Shown here piece by piece: positions 1-7,481 of a stretch of 38,320 nt of DNA (position 1 is its first letter; each line of letters starts with the position of its first letter). The position numbers and the translations under genes are program-made. Source of the DNA: Acidobacteriota bacterium (GTDB lineage: Bacteria > Acidobacteriota > Blastocatellia > Pyrinomonadales > Pyrinomonadaceae). A model generated the notes under the pieces. That model saw nothing but the letters and a program-made list of their open reading frames with translations. It was not told the DNA's origin and made no database searches. The stretch spans positions 1 through 38,320 of the forward strand of contig JAIVJM010000230.1 in NCBI GenBank assembly GCA_020199995.1, written 5' to 3'.

Positions 1-616
1 TGCCCGGATTGTTCCACGCCCCGTCGGTCACGCCGACGTAGTTGTCTATCACGCGCACGTCGGGGCGCACGGACTTCGCGCCCTCCTCATAACCCGTCTT
101 GAAGCGGTGGATGAGGCCGATGTCCATCCCGCCGAGGAAGCCGAGCACGCCCGTCTTCGACGCCCGCGCGGCGATCATGCCGACGAGGTACGAGCCCTCG
201 TGCTCCTTGAAGACGAGCGAGGCGACATTCGGCAGTTGGCTCCCGCCATCCACGATGGCGAAGTTGATTTCGGGGTAGTCCTTCGCGACCTGTTCCATGA
301 TCGGGGCCTGCGCGAAGCCGACGCCGATGATGAGGTCATAGTGGCGCTCGGCGAAGGCGCGCATCGCCGGCTCGATTGAGGTGGGGTTGCCCGGCTCCAC
401 GTCGCGCAGCACGACGGGGAAGTCTTTCGCGGCGCGCTTGACGCCCTCCCACGCCGCCGCGTTGAACGAGCGGTCGTCCTTGCCGCCGATGTCGAAGACG
501 ATGCCGACGTGAATCTTATCCTTGTCGCCGGCGGAGCGGCCCTCGTTAACGCACGCCGTTCCCGCGGATGCGAGCGCGCACACCAAAAGCGTAGGGATTA
601 AAAGTCTGAGCTTCAT
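1..616 (-). CDS. BMP/PnrA-family nucleoside-binding lipoprotein (C-terminus cut by window edge)
   Basis: Substrate-binding protein of the basic membrane protein (Bmp/Med/PnrA) family, which delivers purine or pyrimidine nucleosides to an ABC importer. The N-terminus MKLRLLIPTLLVCALASAG is a signal peptide followed by TAC, so Cys22 could be the lipid anchor, although the lipobox is weak (G-T-A-C). The mature part starts KIHVGIVFDIGGKDDRSFN, which is the family hallmark, and continues with GFAQAPIMEQVAKDYP, NFAIVDGG and FLGGMDIGLIHRFKTGYEEG, all typical of the fold. About 205 residues are visible of a usual 330-350. Its start overlaps the stop of the nucleoside phosphorylase as TGATG, so the two are probably translationally coupled, which supports nucleoside uptake plus phosphorolysis as the joint function. 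The transporter ATPase and permeases would lie beyond the left edge. Confidence 0.9.
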   Translation of the reverse strand, partial: MKLRLLIPTLLVCALASAGTACVNEGRSAGDKDKIHVGIVFDIGGKDDRSFNAAAWEGVKRAAKDFPVVLRDVEPGNPTSIEPAMRAFAERHYDLIIGVGFAQAPIMEQVAKDYPEINFAIVDGGSQLPNVASLVFKEHEGSYLVGMIAARASKTGVLGFLGGMDIGLIHRFKTGYEEGAKSVRPDVRVIDNYVGVTDGAWNNPG

Positions 617-1935
617 CACGTGATTACTTCCTTGATGAGTTCGGGGAGAGTGCGGGGCGGCTCGTCGCCGACCGTATAGGCCGCGACGATGCGCGCCGAG
701 GCTTCCTCCGCGTCCGCGGGGTTGCGGCAGTAGAGCAGTCCGAGCGCGCCGCCCGCCTCGACTTCCGTGCCGATCTTCGCGTCCGCGAGGAACCCGACCG
801 AGGGGTCTATCGAGTCGTCCATGCGGATGCGCCCGCCGCCGATTGAGGCCACCGCGCGGCCCACCTCAGCCGCGTCAATCGCCGTCACGAAACCTGCGCG
901 CACAGATTCTACTCTGACCTCGTGCAGCGTCAAATCCAGAAGCCGCGCGGGGTCGTCGCAGACACGCGGGTCGCCGCCCTGCGCCTCGACATTCCGCCTC
1001 AAGCGTTCGAGCGCCTCGCCCGTCTCGAGCGCCCGCTCGACCTTCACGCGCGCCGCATCGAGCGACCCTTCAGCGCCGCAGAGCGCCACCATCCGCGCCG
1101 CCAGTTCGACCGAGAGGTCGCGCACGGGCCGGGCCGCATCTTGGCAGTCGCCGCGCAGGATGTCGATGCACTCTTTGACTTCGAGCGCGTTCCCGACCGC
1201 TCGCCCGAGCGGCTGGTTCATGTCCGTCAACAGCGCCTCGGTCTTCACGCCGAAGCGTTTGCCCGTCGCGACGAGACCGCGCGCCAGTTCCCTCGCCTTG
1301 TCCTCGTCGTGCATAAAGGCTCCCGTCCCGGTCTTCACGTCGAGCGCCAGCGCGTCGAGTCCCGCGGCCAGCTTCTTCGACATGATCGAGGCGACGATGA
1401 GCGGGATGACTTCGACCGTCTCGGTCGCGTCACGCAGCGCGTAGAGCTTTTTGTCGGCGGGCGCGATTGATTCGGTCTGCCCCATCATCGCGAAGCCGAC
1501 GCGCCCGAGAATCTCCCGGAACTCCTTGAGGTCGAGTTGGACGCGGTAGCCTTTTATCGCCTCCAACTTGTCGAGCGTGCCGCCGGTGTGGCCGAGTCCC
1601 CGCCCCGAGATCATCGGCACGCACGCGCCGCAGGCGGCGACGAGCGGCGCGAGCACGAGCGAAGTCTTGTCGCCGACGCCGCCCGTCGAATGCTTGTCCA
1701 CCTTTGCGAGCGGGACGCCTGAGAAGTCGAGCACCTCGCCCGAACGGAGCATCTCTTCAGTCAGGCATTGCTGCTCCGACTCCGTCATGCCGTTCAGGAA
1801 AATCGCCATCAGCAGCGCCGACGACTGGTAATCGGCCCATGCGCCGCTCACCACCCCGTGCACGAAGAATGCGATCTCCCGCGGCGAGAGTTCCCCGCCG
1901 TCACGTTTTCGACGAATTACGCCCTGTGGTCGCAT
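616..1935 (-). CDS. deoA: Pyrimidine-nucleoside (thymidine) phosphorylase
   Basis: Splits thymidine, uridine or deoxyuridine with phosphate into base and (deoxy)ribose-1-phosphate in nucleoside salvage. At 439 residues the length is normal for the family. It shows the phosphate-binding stretch KHSTGGVGDKTS (81-92) and the family signature SGRGLGHTGGTLDKLE (110-125). A C-terminal domain follows, ending near residue 439 with TLPELIKEVIT. It could be either a thymidine-specific DeoA or a broader Pdp; the sequence alone does not decide. It is followed, with TGATG overlap, by the BMP lipoprotein. The ATG at 1935 has no Shine-Dalgarno sequence and directly follows a repeat-rich intergenic element. 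Confidence 0.93.
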   Translation of the reverse strand: MRPQGVIRRKRDGGELSPREIAFFVHGVVSGAWADYQSSALLMAIFLNGMTESEQQCLTEEMLRSGEVLDFSGVPLAKVDKHSTGGVGDKTSLVLAPLVAACGACVPMISGRGLGHTGGTLDKLEAIKGYRVQLDLKEFREILGRVGFAMMGQTESIAPADKKLYALRDATETVEVIPLIVASIMSKKLAAGLDALALDVKTGTGAFMHDEDKARELARGLVATGKRFGVKTEALLTDMNQPLGRAVGNALEVKECIDILRGDCQDAARPVRDLSVELAARMVALCGAEGSLDAARVKVERALETGEALERLRRNVEAQGGDPRVCDDPARLLDLTLHEVRVESVRAGFVTAIDAAEVGRAVASIGGGRIRMDDSIDPSVGFLADAKIGTEVEAGGALGLLYCRNPADAEEASARIVAAYTVGDEPPRTLPELIKEVIT

Positions 1936-2085
1936 AGAAGCAGAGAGCAGAGACTAGTGGTTAGAGGCTAGAGGTTGGTCAAAGAGTCAGCGGTCGTGTG
2001 GATTCCGCATCTGAGATTTGAAATTCCAAATCTCAAATCTGAAACTGACTTCAAACCTTTAACCTCTCAGCTCTGACCTCTCGGT
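1936..2085. repeat. Intergenic period-7 repeat/hairpin element 1 (ispF-deoA gap)
   Basis: The whole gap consists of short units about 7 nt apart. One flank carries TTAGAGG CTAGAGG and the other CCTCTCA GCTCTGA CCTCTCG, which are complementary and can pair. Inside is a perfect 7-bp hairpin, GAGATTT (2013-2019) with AAATCTC (2028-2034), followed by AAATCTG. The theme AAATCTG recurs in the element at 35188-35236. The function is unknown; it may act as a terminator or mRNA-processing hairpin. Confidence 0.7.
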
Positions 2086-2562
2086 TCAGATTCTTTCCAG
2101 TAAGACGATGGCCTGCGCCGTGACCGCCAAGCCCTCGCCGACGGCATCGAGCCCTTCACCGGTTTTCGCTTTCACGCTCACGCAGTCGAGTCCGACCGAG
2201 AGCACGTCGGCCAGCTTCGCCCTCATCTCCTCGATGTAGGGCCGGAGGCGCGGGCGCTCCAGATGGACGGTCGCGTCGACGTTGACGACGCGGAAGCCGC
2301 GCTCTCGCGCCAGCCACATCACGCGCGCAAGCAGTTGCAGGCTATCGGCGTTCTTCCAACGCGGGTCGCTGTCAGGGAAATGAACGCCAATGTCGCCCTC
2401 GCACATCGCGCCGAGCACGGCGTCGGTGACTGCGTGCGAGAGGGCGTCGGCGTCCGAGTGCCCCTCGCCGCCGCGATCCGACTCCACCGCCACGCCGCCC
2501 AGAACGAGCGGCCTGCCCTCCGTCAGCCGGTGCGTGTCGTGGCCGATGCCGATGCGAAACAT
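2086..2562 (-). CDS. ispF: 2-C-methyl-D-erythritol 2,4-cyclodiphosphate synthase
   Basis: Fifth step of the MEP isoprenoid pathway: converts CDP-ME 2-phosphate to the cyclic diphosphate and CMP. The 158-residue length is typical. Metal ligands are visible as D9 and H11 in GIGHDTHR and H43 in the signature SDADALSHAVTDAVLGA. GDIGVHFPDSDPRWKNADS is the flexible CMP-binding loop, and SVKAKTGEGLDAVGEG is the C-terminal family motif. It lies just after ispD, the common pairing for these enzymes. The start ATG at 2562 follows AGCTTTT with no Shine-Dalgarno sequence and abuts a repeat element. Confidence 0.97.
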   Translation of the reverse strand: MFRIGIGHDTHRLTEGRPLVLGGVAVESDRGGEGHSDADALSHAVTDAVLGAMCEGDIGVHFPDSDPRWKNADSLQLLARVMWLARERGFRVVNVDATVHLERPRLRPYIEEMRAKLADVLSVGLDCVSVKAKTGEGLDAVGEGLAVTAQAIVLLERI

Positions 2563-2674
2563 AAAAGCTGGAGTGCGGAGTCTTGAAGTCTGGAGTCGGA
2601 ATAAATGCTTCTGCCGACGTTCTGGCTTCTGACTTTATGCTCCAGACTCCAGACTCCAGACTCCGGACTTTCCT
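2563..2674. repeat. Period-7 repeat/hairpin element 2 (ispD-ispF gap)
   Basis: The right arm is a tandem heptamer CTCCAGA repeated three times at about 2640-2660. The left arm at about 2568-2601 carries degenerate complementary units such as GGAGTCT and TGGAGTC. The two arms can fold into a long imperfect stem. The right arm runs through the stop codon of ispD and encodes its last residues. Another gap element with its own heptamer; function unknown. Confidence 0.75.
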
Positions 2675-3345
2675 TTCAGCATCATTTCCGCGAGCGCGAT
2701 GTCCTGCGTGGTGGTGATCTTGACGTTGCGCGCGTCGCCTTCGACGATTGTGACCTCAACGCCCAACCGCTCGACGAGCGTGCTGTCGTCCGTCGCCTCC
2801 GACCCTTCGGCGAGCGCCTGTTCGTAGGCGCGCCGGAGCAGCTCGTAGCGGAAGCATTGCGGCGTCAGCGCCCGCCAGAGCCTGCCGCGTTCGGGTGTGC
2901 GTCGGATGCGCCCGCCCTCGACCTCTTTGATCGTGTCCACCACGGGCGCGGCCAGAATGGCGGCCCCGCTGCGCGCGGCCTCTGCCACCGTGCGGTCAAT
3001 CTCTTCCGGCGTCACGAAGGGGCGCACGCCGTCATGGACGGCGACTATTCCGGCGGTGGCGGCGCGGACGGTCTGGAGCCCGCGCCGGATTGATTCGGTG
3101 CGCGTCGCGCCGCCCGCCACGACGCGCGCGAGCTTGCGCAGTCCGTACTTCGCCGCCGCCGCGAGGAGTTCCGCCTGCTCGCCCGCGGGCACGACGACGA
3201 GCACTTCGCCGATGGTCGTGCACTGCTCGAAACGTCTGAGCGTATGAATAATGATGGGGGTGCCGGAGATTTCCCGGAATTGCTTGGCCCGCCCGCCGCC
3301 CATCCGCGTCCCTTGCCCGGCGGCGGCGATGATCGCGATGTTCAT
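2635..3345 (-). CDS. ispD: 2-C-methyl-D-erythritol 4-phosphate cytidylyltransferase
   Basis: Third MEP-pathway step: makes CDP-methylerythritol from MEP and CTP. The N-terminal nucleotide-binding loop AAAGQGTRMGGGRAKQF contains the expected Arg14 and Lys21. The HDGVRPF motif, GGATRTESIRRGL and the substrate-binding TDDSTLVERLG are all present. Catalytic content ends near ALAEMML; the remaining tail KGKSGVWSLESGA is encoded by the tandem heptamer of the neighbouring repeat and looks like a read-in addition. The ATG at 3345 immediately follows a hairpin arm (GGCTTTT-ATG) and has no Shine-Dalgarno sequence. Confidence 0.96.
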   Translation of the reverse strand: MNIAIIAAAGQGTRMGGGRAKQFREISGTPIIIHTLRRFEQCTTIGEVLVVVPAGEQAELLAAAAKYGLRKLARVVAGGATRTESIRRGLQTVRAATAGIVAVHDGVRPFVTPEEIDRTVAEAARSGAAILAAPVVDTIKEVEGGRIRRTPERGRLWRALTPQCFRYELLRRAYEQALAEGSEATDDSTLVERLGVEVTIVEGDARNVKITTTQDIALAEMMLKGKSGVWSLESGA

Positions 3346-3430
3346 AAAAGCCGTGAATCGTGAATCGTCAATCGTGAATAGATAAAACCCGCTCTTTCTA
3401 TTGACGATTCACGATTGACGATTCACGGTT
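3346..3430. repeat. Period-7 repeat hairpin element 3 (yacL-ispD gap)
   Basis: Almost the entire gap is one hairpin. The left arm, about 3346-3381, consists of units TGAATCG, TGAATCG, TCAATCG, TGAATAG. The right arm, about 3396-3430, is nearly its reverse complement, with units ATTGACG and ATTCACG. Only a few positions of about 36 mismatch, and the loop is short and A/T-C rich. It reaches the stop codon of the upstream gene on one side and the ispD ATG on the other. The same theme appears at 16681-16765. Confidence 0.85.
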
Positions 3431-4579
3431 TTATTCTTCACCGGCCACTGTCCCTTCGGCGGCGACGTGGCGCGCGTGCGCGGGCTGCTGGCGCGACTCG
3501 CGCTGAAACGGGCGCCGCGAGTTGGCGCCGTTGATGACGCGCGCCTCCTGCGAGCCATTCTCGCTGCTCTCTTCCCACAGCCGACCGAAGATCATCTTCC
3601 CGGCGGTCGTCTGCAGGACGCTCGTCACGGAGATGTCGGCATTCTTGCCGATCATCCGGCGTGCGTTGTCCACCACCACCATCGTCCCGTCGTCGAGGTA
3701 CGCGACGCCCTGGTTGTACTCCTTGCCTTCCTTGAGGATGAAGACGCGCATCGCCTCGCCCGGCAGCACGACGGGCTTGAGGGCGTTCGCCAGCTCGTTG
3801 ATGTTCAGGACCTGAATGCCGTGGAGCTGCGCGACCTTGTTGAGATTGAAGTCGTTGGTGACGACGACGGCGTCGAGCTGCTTCGAGAGTTCGAGGAGCT
3901 TGAGGTCAACTTCTTTGACGGCGGGAAAGTCGGTGTCCACGACCTGAATGTCGAGCGTCGAGTTCCCTTGCAGGCGGTTGAGCATGTCGAGGCCGCGACG
4001 CCCGCGCTGCCGCTTATTGCCGTCCGGCGAGTCGGCCACCTGTTGCAGCTCGCGCAGGATGAACTGCGGGATAATGATCGTGCCGGAGAGGAATCCGGTC
4101 TCGGCGACGTCGGCGATGCGCCCGTCGATGATGACCGACGTGTCCAGAATCTTCATGTCGCGCCGCAGCGCCTTGTCGCTGAAGATGCCGCCCAGCGCCG
4201 AGAGGTCGAGATAATCCCCCTTCGACGCGCCGACCATCAAACCGACGTAGGCCATCAGGAAGGCGAGCACGAGCGTCAGGAAAGTCTTGGTTTCGGGCGC
4301 GACGGCCAAAGACTCCTGATGGCTGATGAGCGCGCCCATGAGATACGCCCCGATGATCCCCAGAATCGAGCCGACGGCGGCGCCGAGCAGCGTCTTGAGC
4401 GAGGCCCGCTGGATGCGCATCTCGAAGAGGATGATGGCGATGGCGATGAGCGCCGCGACGATGGCCGAGATGAGTCTGGTGTTGAGGCCGAAATACGCCG
4501 GCACAGGATGCAGGACGTATCCTGCCCCGACGAGGATTCCCGTGAATACGATGCGAATGAGAGCAGTATTCGTGCGCAT
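3431..4579 (-). CDS. PIN-TRAM domain integral membrane protein (YacL-like)
   Basis: Membrane-anchored protein of the YacL family: a PIN nuclease-like domain followed by a TRAM RNA-binding domain. Hydrophobic segments lie at about residues 7-27, 34-52, 64-86 and 99-117. The PIN domain begins KILDTSVIIDGR, with Asp146 as a metal ligand, followed by IIIPQFILRELQ and VVTNDFNLN. The TRAM part is near 285-345 (GKEYNQGVAYLDDGTMVVVDNA). The C-terminus is a basic, Gln/Arg-rich tail. At 382 residues it matches the family. Its neighbours ispD and ispF downstream recall the YacL-IspD-IspF order in Firmicutes (family knowledge). Its exact RNA target is unknown. Confidence 0.9.
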   Translation of the reverse strand: MRTNTALIRIVFTGILVGAGYVLHPVPAYFGLNTRLISAIVAALIAIAIILFEMRIQRASLKTLLGAAVGSILGIIGAYLMGALISHQESLAVAPETKTFLTLVLAFLMAYVGLMVGASKGDYLDLSALGGIFSDKALRRDMKILDTSVIIDGRIADVAETGFLSGTIIIPQFILRELQQVADSPDGNKRQRGRRGLDMLNRLQGNSTLDIQVVDTDFPAVKEVDLKLLELSKQLDAVVVTNDFNLNKVAQLHGIQVLNINELANALKPVVLPGEAMRVFILKEGKEYNQGVAYLDDGTMVVVDNARRMIGKNADISVTSVLQTTAGKMIFGRLWEESSENGSQEARVINGANSRRPFQRESRQQPAHARHVAAEGTVAGEE

Positions 4580-4588
4580 GGCGGACAG

Positions 4589-4618
4589 ATATTAACACGC
4601 TCTTAACGCGCGCGTCAC
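4589..4618 (-). promoter_or_regulatory. Candidate sigma70 promoter for yacL-like gene
   Basis: On the minus strand, GTGACG (4613-4618) and TAATAT (4589-4594) are separated by 18 nt. The -10 box ends only 9 nt before the ATG at 4579, so transcription would begin almost at the start codon and the mRNA would be nearly leaderless. The -35 match is weak (4 of 6). Confidence 0.35.
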
Positions 4619-4724
4619 GAAAAGCTTACGGGGCGCGCGCGGAGTAGTGAGGGGCGGTCGGCGCGGCGGGCTTCTGACCACTCGCGCGGCGGCGTCGAGG
4701 CGGATCGCGCGGCGTTGACGCGCG

Positions 4725-5411
4725 TCAACGAAGGCCCACGACGAGCGTCTGTCCCGTGACGGACACTGCTTCGGGCGAAAGAAGATAGATCACGGCGCGC
4801 GCCACTTCGTCCGGCGCGGGCGAGCCGTCGCCGGACGCACCGGAAGCCACACAGTTGACGCGGACGCGCGGCGCGAGTTCGCGTGCCAGAGCCTTCGTCA
4901 GACCGACGAGCCCGGCGTGTGCCGCCGACGCGTCCGCGCCGCCAAAAGCCCCCGTCAGCCCCGCCTCCGAAGCGACGTTGACGATGGCCGGCGCGGGCCG
5001 CTTGCTCATCAGGCGCAGAGCCTCGCGCGAACAGAGGAAGGCGCTCTTGAGCGTCGCGTCGAGCGATGCGTCCCACGCCGCCTCCGTCAAGTCGCCGAGC
5101 GTCACGTCGCCTACCGCCCCCCCGACATTGACCAGCAGGTCGAGTCGCCCGAAACTCTCTTCGATTGTCCGAAAGACGCGGGCCACGTCCTCCCCGCGCG
5201 TGAGGTCACCCCCGACCGCCAACGCCAGCGTCCCCATCTCGCGCAGCTCGTTCAGCACGCGCGCGCCCTCGGCGTCCTCTGCGTAGTGGCTCACGACGAC
5301 GAACGCCCCCTCCAGCGCCAGTTGCAGCGCGACGGCGCGGCCCACCCCGTGCGCTCCACACGTCACCAGCGCCACGCGCTCCGCGAAACCTCTGAAACTT
5401 TGTCCGGGCAT
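4725..5411 (-). CDS. Degenerate short-chain dehydrogenase/reductase-like protein
   Basis: Rossmann-fold SDR family member of 228 residues, but most signature residues are changed. The cofactor motif TGxxxGxG reads TCGAHGVG (17-24), so the first Gly is Cys. NNAG reads NVGG (95-98). The catalytic Asn position is Thr120. Ser148 of NVASEAG is kept, but the YxxxK pair reads ASAAH (161-165), so both the catalytic Tyr and Lys are gone. The reading frame is open and codon use matches neighbours, so it looks maintained rather than decayed. It may be a pseudoenzyme that still binds nucleotide, or a regulator. The ATG at 5411 has no Shine-Dalgarno sequence and follows a repeat hairpin. A 16-bp palindrome GTTGACGCGCGTCAAC overlaps the stop codon. 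Confidence 0.8.
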   Translation of the reverse strand: MPGQSFRGFAERVALVTCGAHGVGRAVALQLALEGAFVVVSHYAEDAEGARVLNELREMGTLALAVGGDLTRGEDVARVFRTIEESFGRLDLLVNVGGAVGDVTLGDLTEAAWDASLDATLKSAFLCSREALRLMSKRPAPAIVNVASEAGLTGAFGGADASAAHAGLVGLTKALARELAPRVRVNCVASGASGDGSPAPDEVARAVIYLLSPEAVSVTGQTLVVGLR

Positions 5412-5423
5412 AGATGAAATGAT

Positions 5424-5505
5424 GAAGTCCGCAACGCTGAACGATGAACTAAGAAAAGCAGAAGGCAGTCTGTCTTTCAGTTCATCGTTCAGCGTTGCAG
5501 ACTTC
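5424..5505. repeat. Period-7 repeat hairpin element 4 (radA-SDR gap)
   Basis: Left arm 5424-5450 and right arm 5479-5505 are reverse complements over 27 positions with a single mismatch. They contain the paired units GCTGAAC and GATGAAC. The loop is about 28 nt. It occupies nearly the whole gap between the radA stop and the SDR start. Its right-arm words (GTTCAGCGTT, GACTTCTG) recur in the element at 23939-24021. Confidence 0.85.
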
Positions 5506-5510
5506 TGAGT

Positions 5511-6890
5511 TTAGAACAGTTCGTTCAGCGCCTCTTCGACCGAGCGGACGCCGACGACGCGGAGGCCGATGAGGCGTTCGAGCCCGGCGGTGTTCGATGC
5601 GGGCATGACGATTTTCTTGAAGCCGAGCGCCTGCGCCTCGCGCGCGCGCACCTGCGCCTGCATCGCGCCGCGCACCTCGCCCGTCAGACCTACCTCGCCG
5701 AAGACCGCCGTGTGCGCGTCGAGCGGCAGGTTCTTGAAGCTCGACGCGATGGCGGCAACGACGCCGATGTCAGCCGCGGGCTCGTCAATCTCCAAACCGC
5801 CCGCGACGTTGACGAACACGTCGTCGCCGAGCAGGTGGAGCCCGATTCTCTTCTCCAGCATCGCAATGAGGAGCGCGATGCGGTTGGCGTCGAACCCCTG
5901 CGCCATGCGTCGGCCCGTGCCGTACTTCGACCCGGAGACGAGCGCCTGAATCTCGACGAGGACAGGCCGCGTGCCTTCCATGCAGGCCGTCACGACCGAC
6001 CCCGCGACGCCCACGGGACGCTCCTGCAAAAACATCTCCGAGGGGTTCGCGACGGGGACGAGTCCCGCGCCCGTCATCTCGAAGACGCCGAGTTCGTTGG
6101 CCGCACCGAAGCGGTTTTTTGTCGCGCGGATGATGCGGTGGTTGTGGTGTCGCTCGCCCTCGAAGTAGAGCACCGTGTCCACGATGTGTTCGAGCGTCTT
6201 CGGCCCCGCGATAGACCCATCCTTCGTGACGTGGCCGATGAGGAAGACGGGGATCGAGCTGTTCTTGGCGAGCATGAGGAACTGGCCCGCGACCTCCCGC
6301 ACCTGCGAGACTGAGCCGGGCGCGGACTCGATCTTGGAGGAGAAGACGGTCTGAATCGAGTCCACGATGACCGCGCCGGGACCGCTCCGCTCGATCTCGT
6401 CGAAGATGTTTTCGAGGTTCGTCTCCGGCAACAGTAAAAGGTTTTCGGCCTTCAATCCCAGACGCTCGCCGCGCATCTTGATCTGCCGCTCTGACTCCTC
6501 GCCCGAGACGTAGAGCACGCGCTGCCCTCGGGCGCTCAGCTTGTCGGCGACCTGAATGATGAGCGTGCTTTTGCCTATCCCCGGCTCGCCGCCGATGAGG
6601 ACGAGGCTGCCGGGTACGATGCCGCCGCCGAGCACGCGGTCGAACTCGTCAATGCCGGAAGAGACGCGCGCGTCGTCCTGCGACTCGACCTCGCCGTAGG
6701 CCACCGGCTTGACCTCGCGCAACCGAAAACCGCCGCGCGCCGCCATGCCCTTCGCCGCGCCAGCCGCCGATGGTGCGCGCTCTTCGACGAGCGAGTTCCA
6801 CTCTTTGCAATGGGGACATTTGCCAAGCTCTCTCTGCGACTGGCCGCCGCATTTCTGACAGACCCATACGGTCGCCGTTGCTTTCGCCAC
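5511..6890 (-). CDS. radA: DNA repair protein RadA (branch migration ATPase)
   Basis: RecA-like ATPase that processes recombination intermediates. It starts with a four-Cys zinc finger (C11, C14, C25, C28), then a RecA core with Walker A GGEPGIGKST near 100-109, a Walker B around AVIVDSIQT, the RadA-specific KNRFG motif in ATKNRFGAANE, and a C-terminal Lon-protease-like domain (DVFVNVAGGLEIDEPAADIG). The 459-residue length is standard. The start is GTG at 6890 with GGAAG upstream at good spacing. About 210 nt separate it from the arsC-like gene upstream, and I see no convincing promoter there. Confidence 0.96.
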   Translation of the reverse strand: MAKATATVWVCQKCGGQSQRELGKCPHCKEWNSLVEERAPSAAGAAKGMAARGGFRLREVKPVAYGEVESQDDARVSSGIDEFDRVLGGGIVPGSLVLIGGEPGIGKSTLIIQVADKLSARGQRVLYVSGEESERQIKMRGERLGLKAENLLLLPETNLENIFDEIERSGPGAVIVDSIQTVFSSKIESAPGSVSQVREVAGQFLMLAKNSSIPVFLIGHVTKDGSIAGPKTLEHIVDTVLYFEGERHHNHRIIRATKNRFGAANELGVFEMTGAGLVPVANPSEMFLQERPVGVAGSVVTACMEGTRPVLVEIQALVSGSKYGTGRRMAQGFDANRIALLIAMLEKRIGLHLLGDDVFVNVAGGLEIDEPAADIGVVAAIASSFKNLPLDAHTAVFGEVGLTGEVRGAMQAQVRAREAQALGFKKIVMPASNTAGLERLIGLRVVGVRSVEEALNELF

Positions 6891-7103
6891 TTACTTCCTT
6901 CCTCCTCGCTCGACTGCCCCGCCCCGCCGACCGGACGCGCGCGATTGAGCGCTATTTTTAAGCTTTAATGACGACCCTATTTTATCGCACCGGCGGGCTT
7001 GCCGCCCTCACTCAAGATGCTCGTTTAAGCCCTCTTTACTTGACAAAAACGCCCGCTGAGCTTGCATCAATAACCCTTGTTTGAGTGATACAGCCGCGGC
7101 CTT

Positions 7104-7466
7104 TTAAGCGTCGTCCAATAGCGCCTTGATGTTCTCCGTCGGGCGTCCGAGCACCGCGCGCCCTCCCCGTTCGACGATGGGGCGCTGGAGGAGTTCGGGG
7201 TGCTCGGCCATGAGCTTGATGATCTCTTCGTCCGAGAGTTCGCGCTGTGCCAGCCCCAGCTCGCGGTAGACGGCTTCGCCCGTGCGCAGGAGTTCGCGCG
7301 GCGAGATGCCCATCTTCCTGACCAGCTCTCGGAGCTTCTCTTCGCCTATCGGCTCGAAGAAGTAGTTGATTTTCTCATACTCGATGCCGCTCTCACGGAG
7401 CAGCCTCGCGGCCTCGCGGCACTTCGTTCAAGTCGGCTTTTCGTAGACCGTGATTTTATCTTTCAT
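7104..7466 (-). CDS. arsC: ArsC-family reductase, probable selenoprotein with UGA at the catalytic Cys
   Basis: Thioredoxin-fold ArsC-family protein of 120 residues, the usual length. Read from ATG 7466 the frame gives MKDKITVYEKPT, then an in-frame TGA (7428-7430), then TKCREAARLLRESGIEYEKI and on through GISPRELLR, LMAEHPELLQRPIV and GRPTENIKALLDDA, all matching arsenate reductase ArsC. The TGA is residue 13 and falls exactly where ArsC has its nucleophilic Cys, giving U-T-K-C in place of C-x-x-C. Everything after it is intact and well conserved. An AAGGA ribosome site precedes the ATG, which lies 15 nt after gdh, so the two are probably cotranscribed. I read it as selenocysteine; a nonsense mutation or base error is the alternative. 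Whether it reduces arsenate or another substrate is not shown. Confidence 0.75.
7398..7415 (-). promoter_or_regulatory. Possible bacterial SECIS hairpin downstream of the UGA
   Basis: In the mRNA, 12 nt after the UGA, GAG-GCC pairs with GGC-(UG)-CUC around a GCGA loop, with a two-base bulge. The loop begins 18 nt after the UGA with G first, which fits the general bacterial SECIS pattern (loop about 16-37 nt downstream, G among the first loop bases). The region is GC-rich, so such a hairpin could also occur by chance. Confidence 0.4.
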
Positions 7467-7481
7467 GTTCTCGATTCCTTC

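Noticed and set aside
3467-4606. Long open frame on the plus strand opposite the PIN-TRAM gene
   Set aside because: High-GC antisense shadow with no family features; the minus-strand protein has clear PIN and TRAM motifs.
6891-7103. Plus-strand TTGACA near 7040 as a promoter, and a 7-bp inverted repeat CACTCAA/TTGAGTG around it
   Set aside because: No -10 box at correct spacing and no plus-strand gene follows; the inverted repeat is short and widely spaced.
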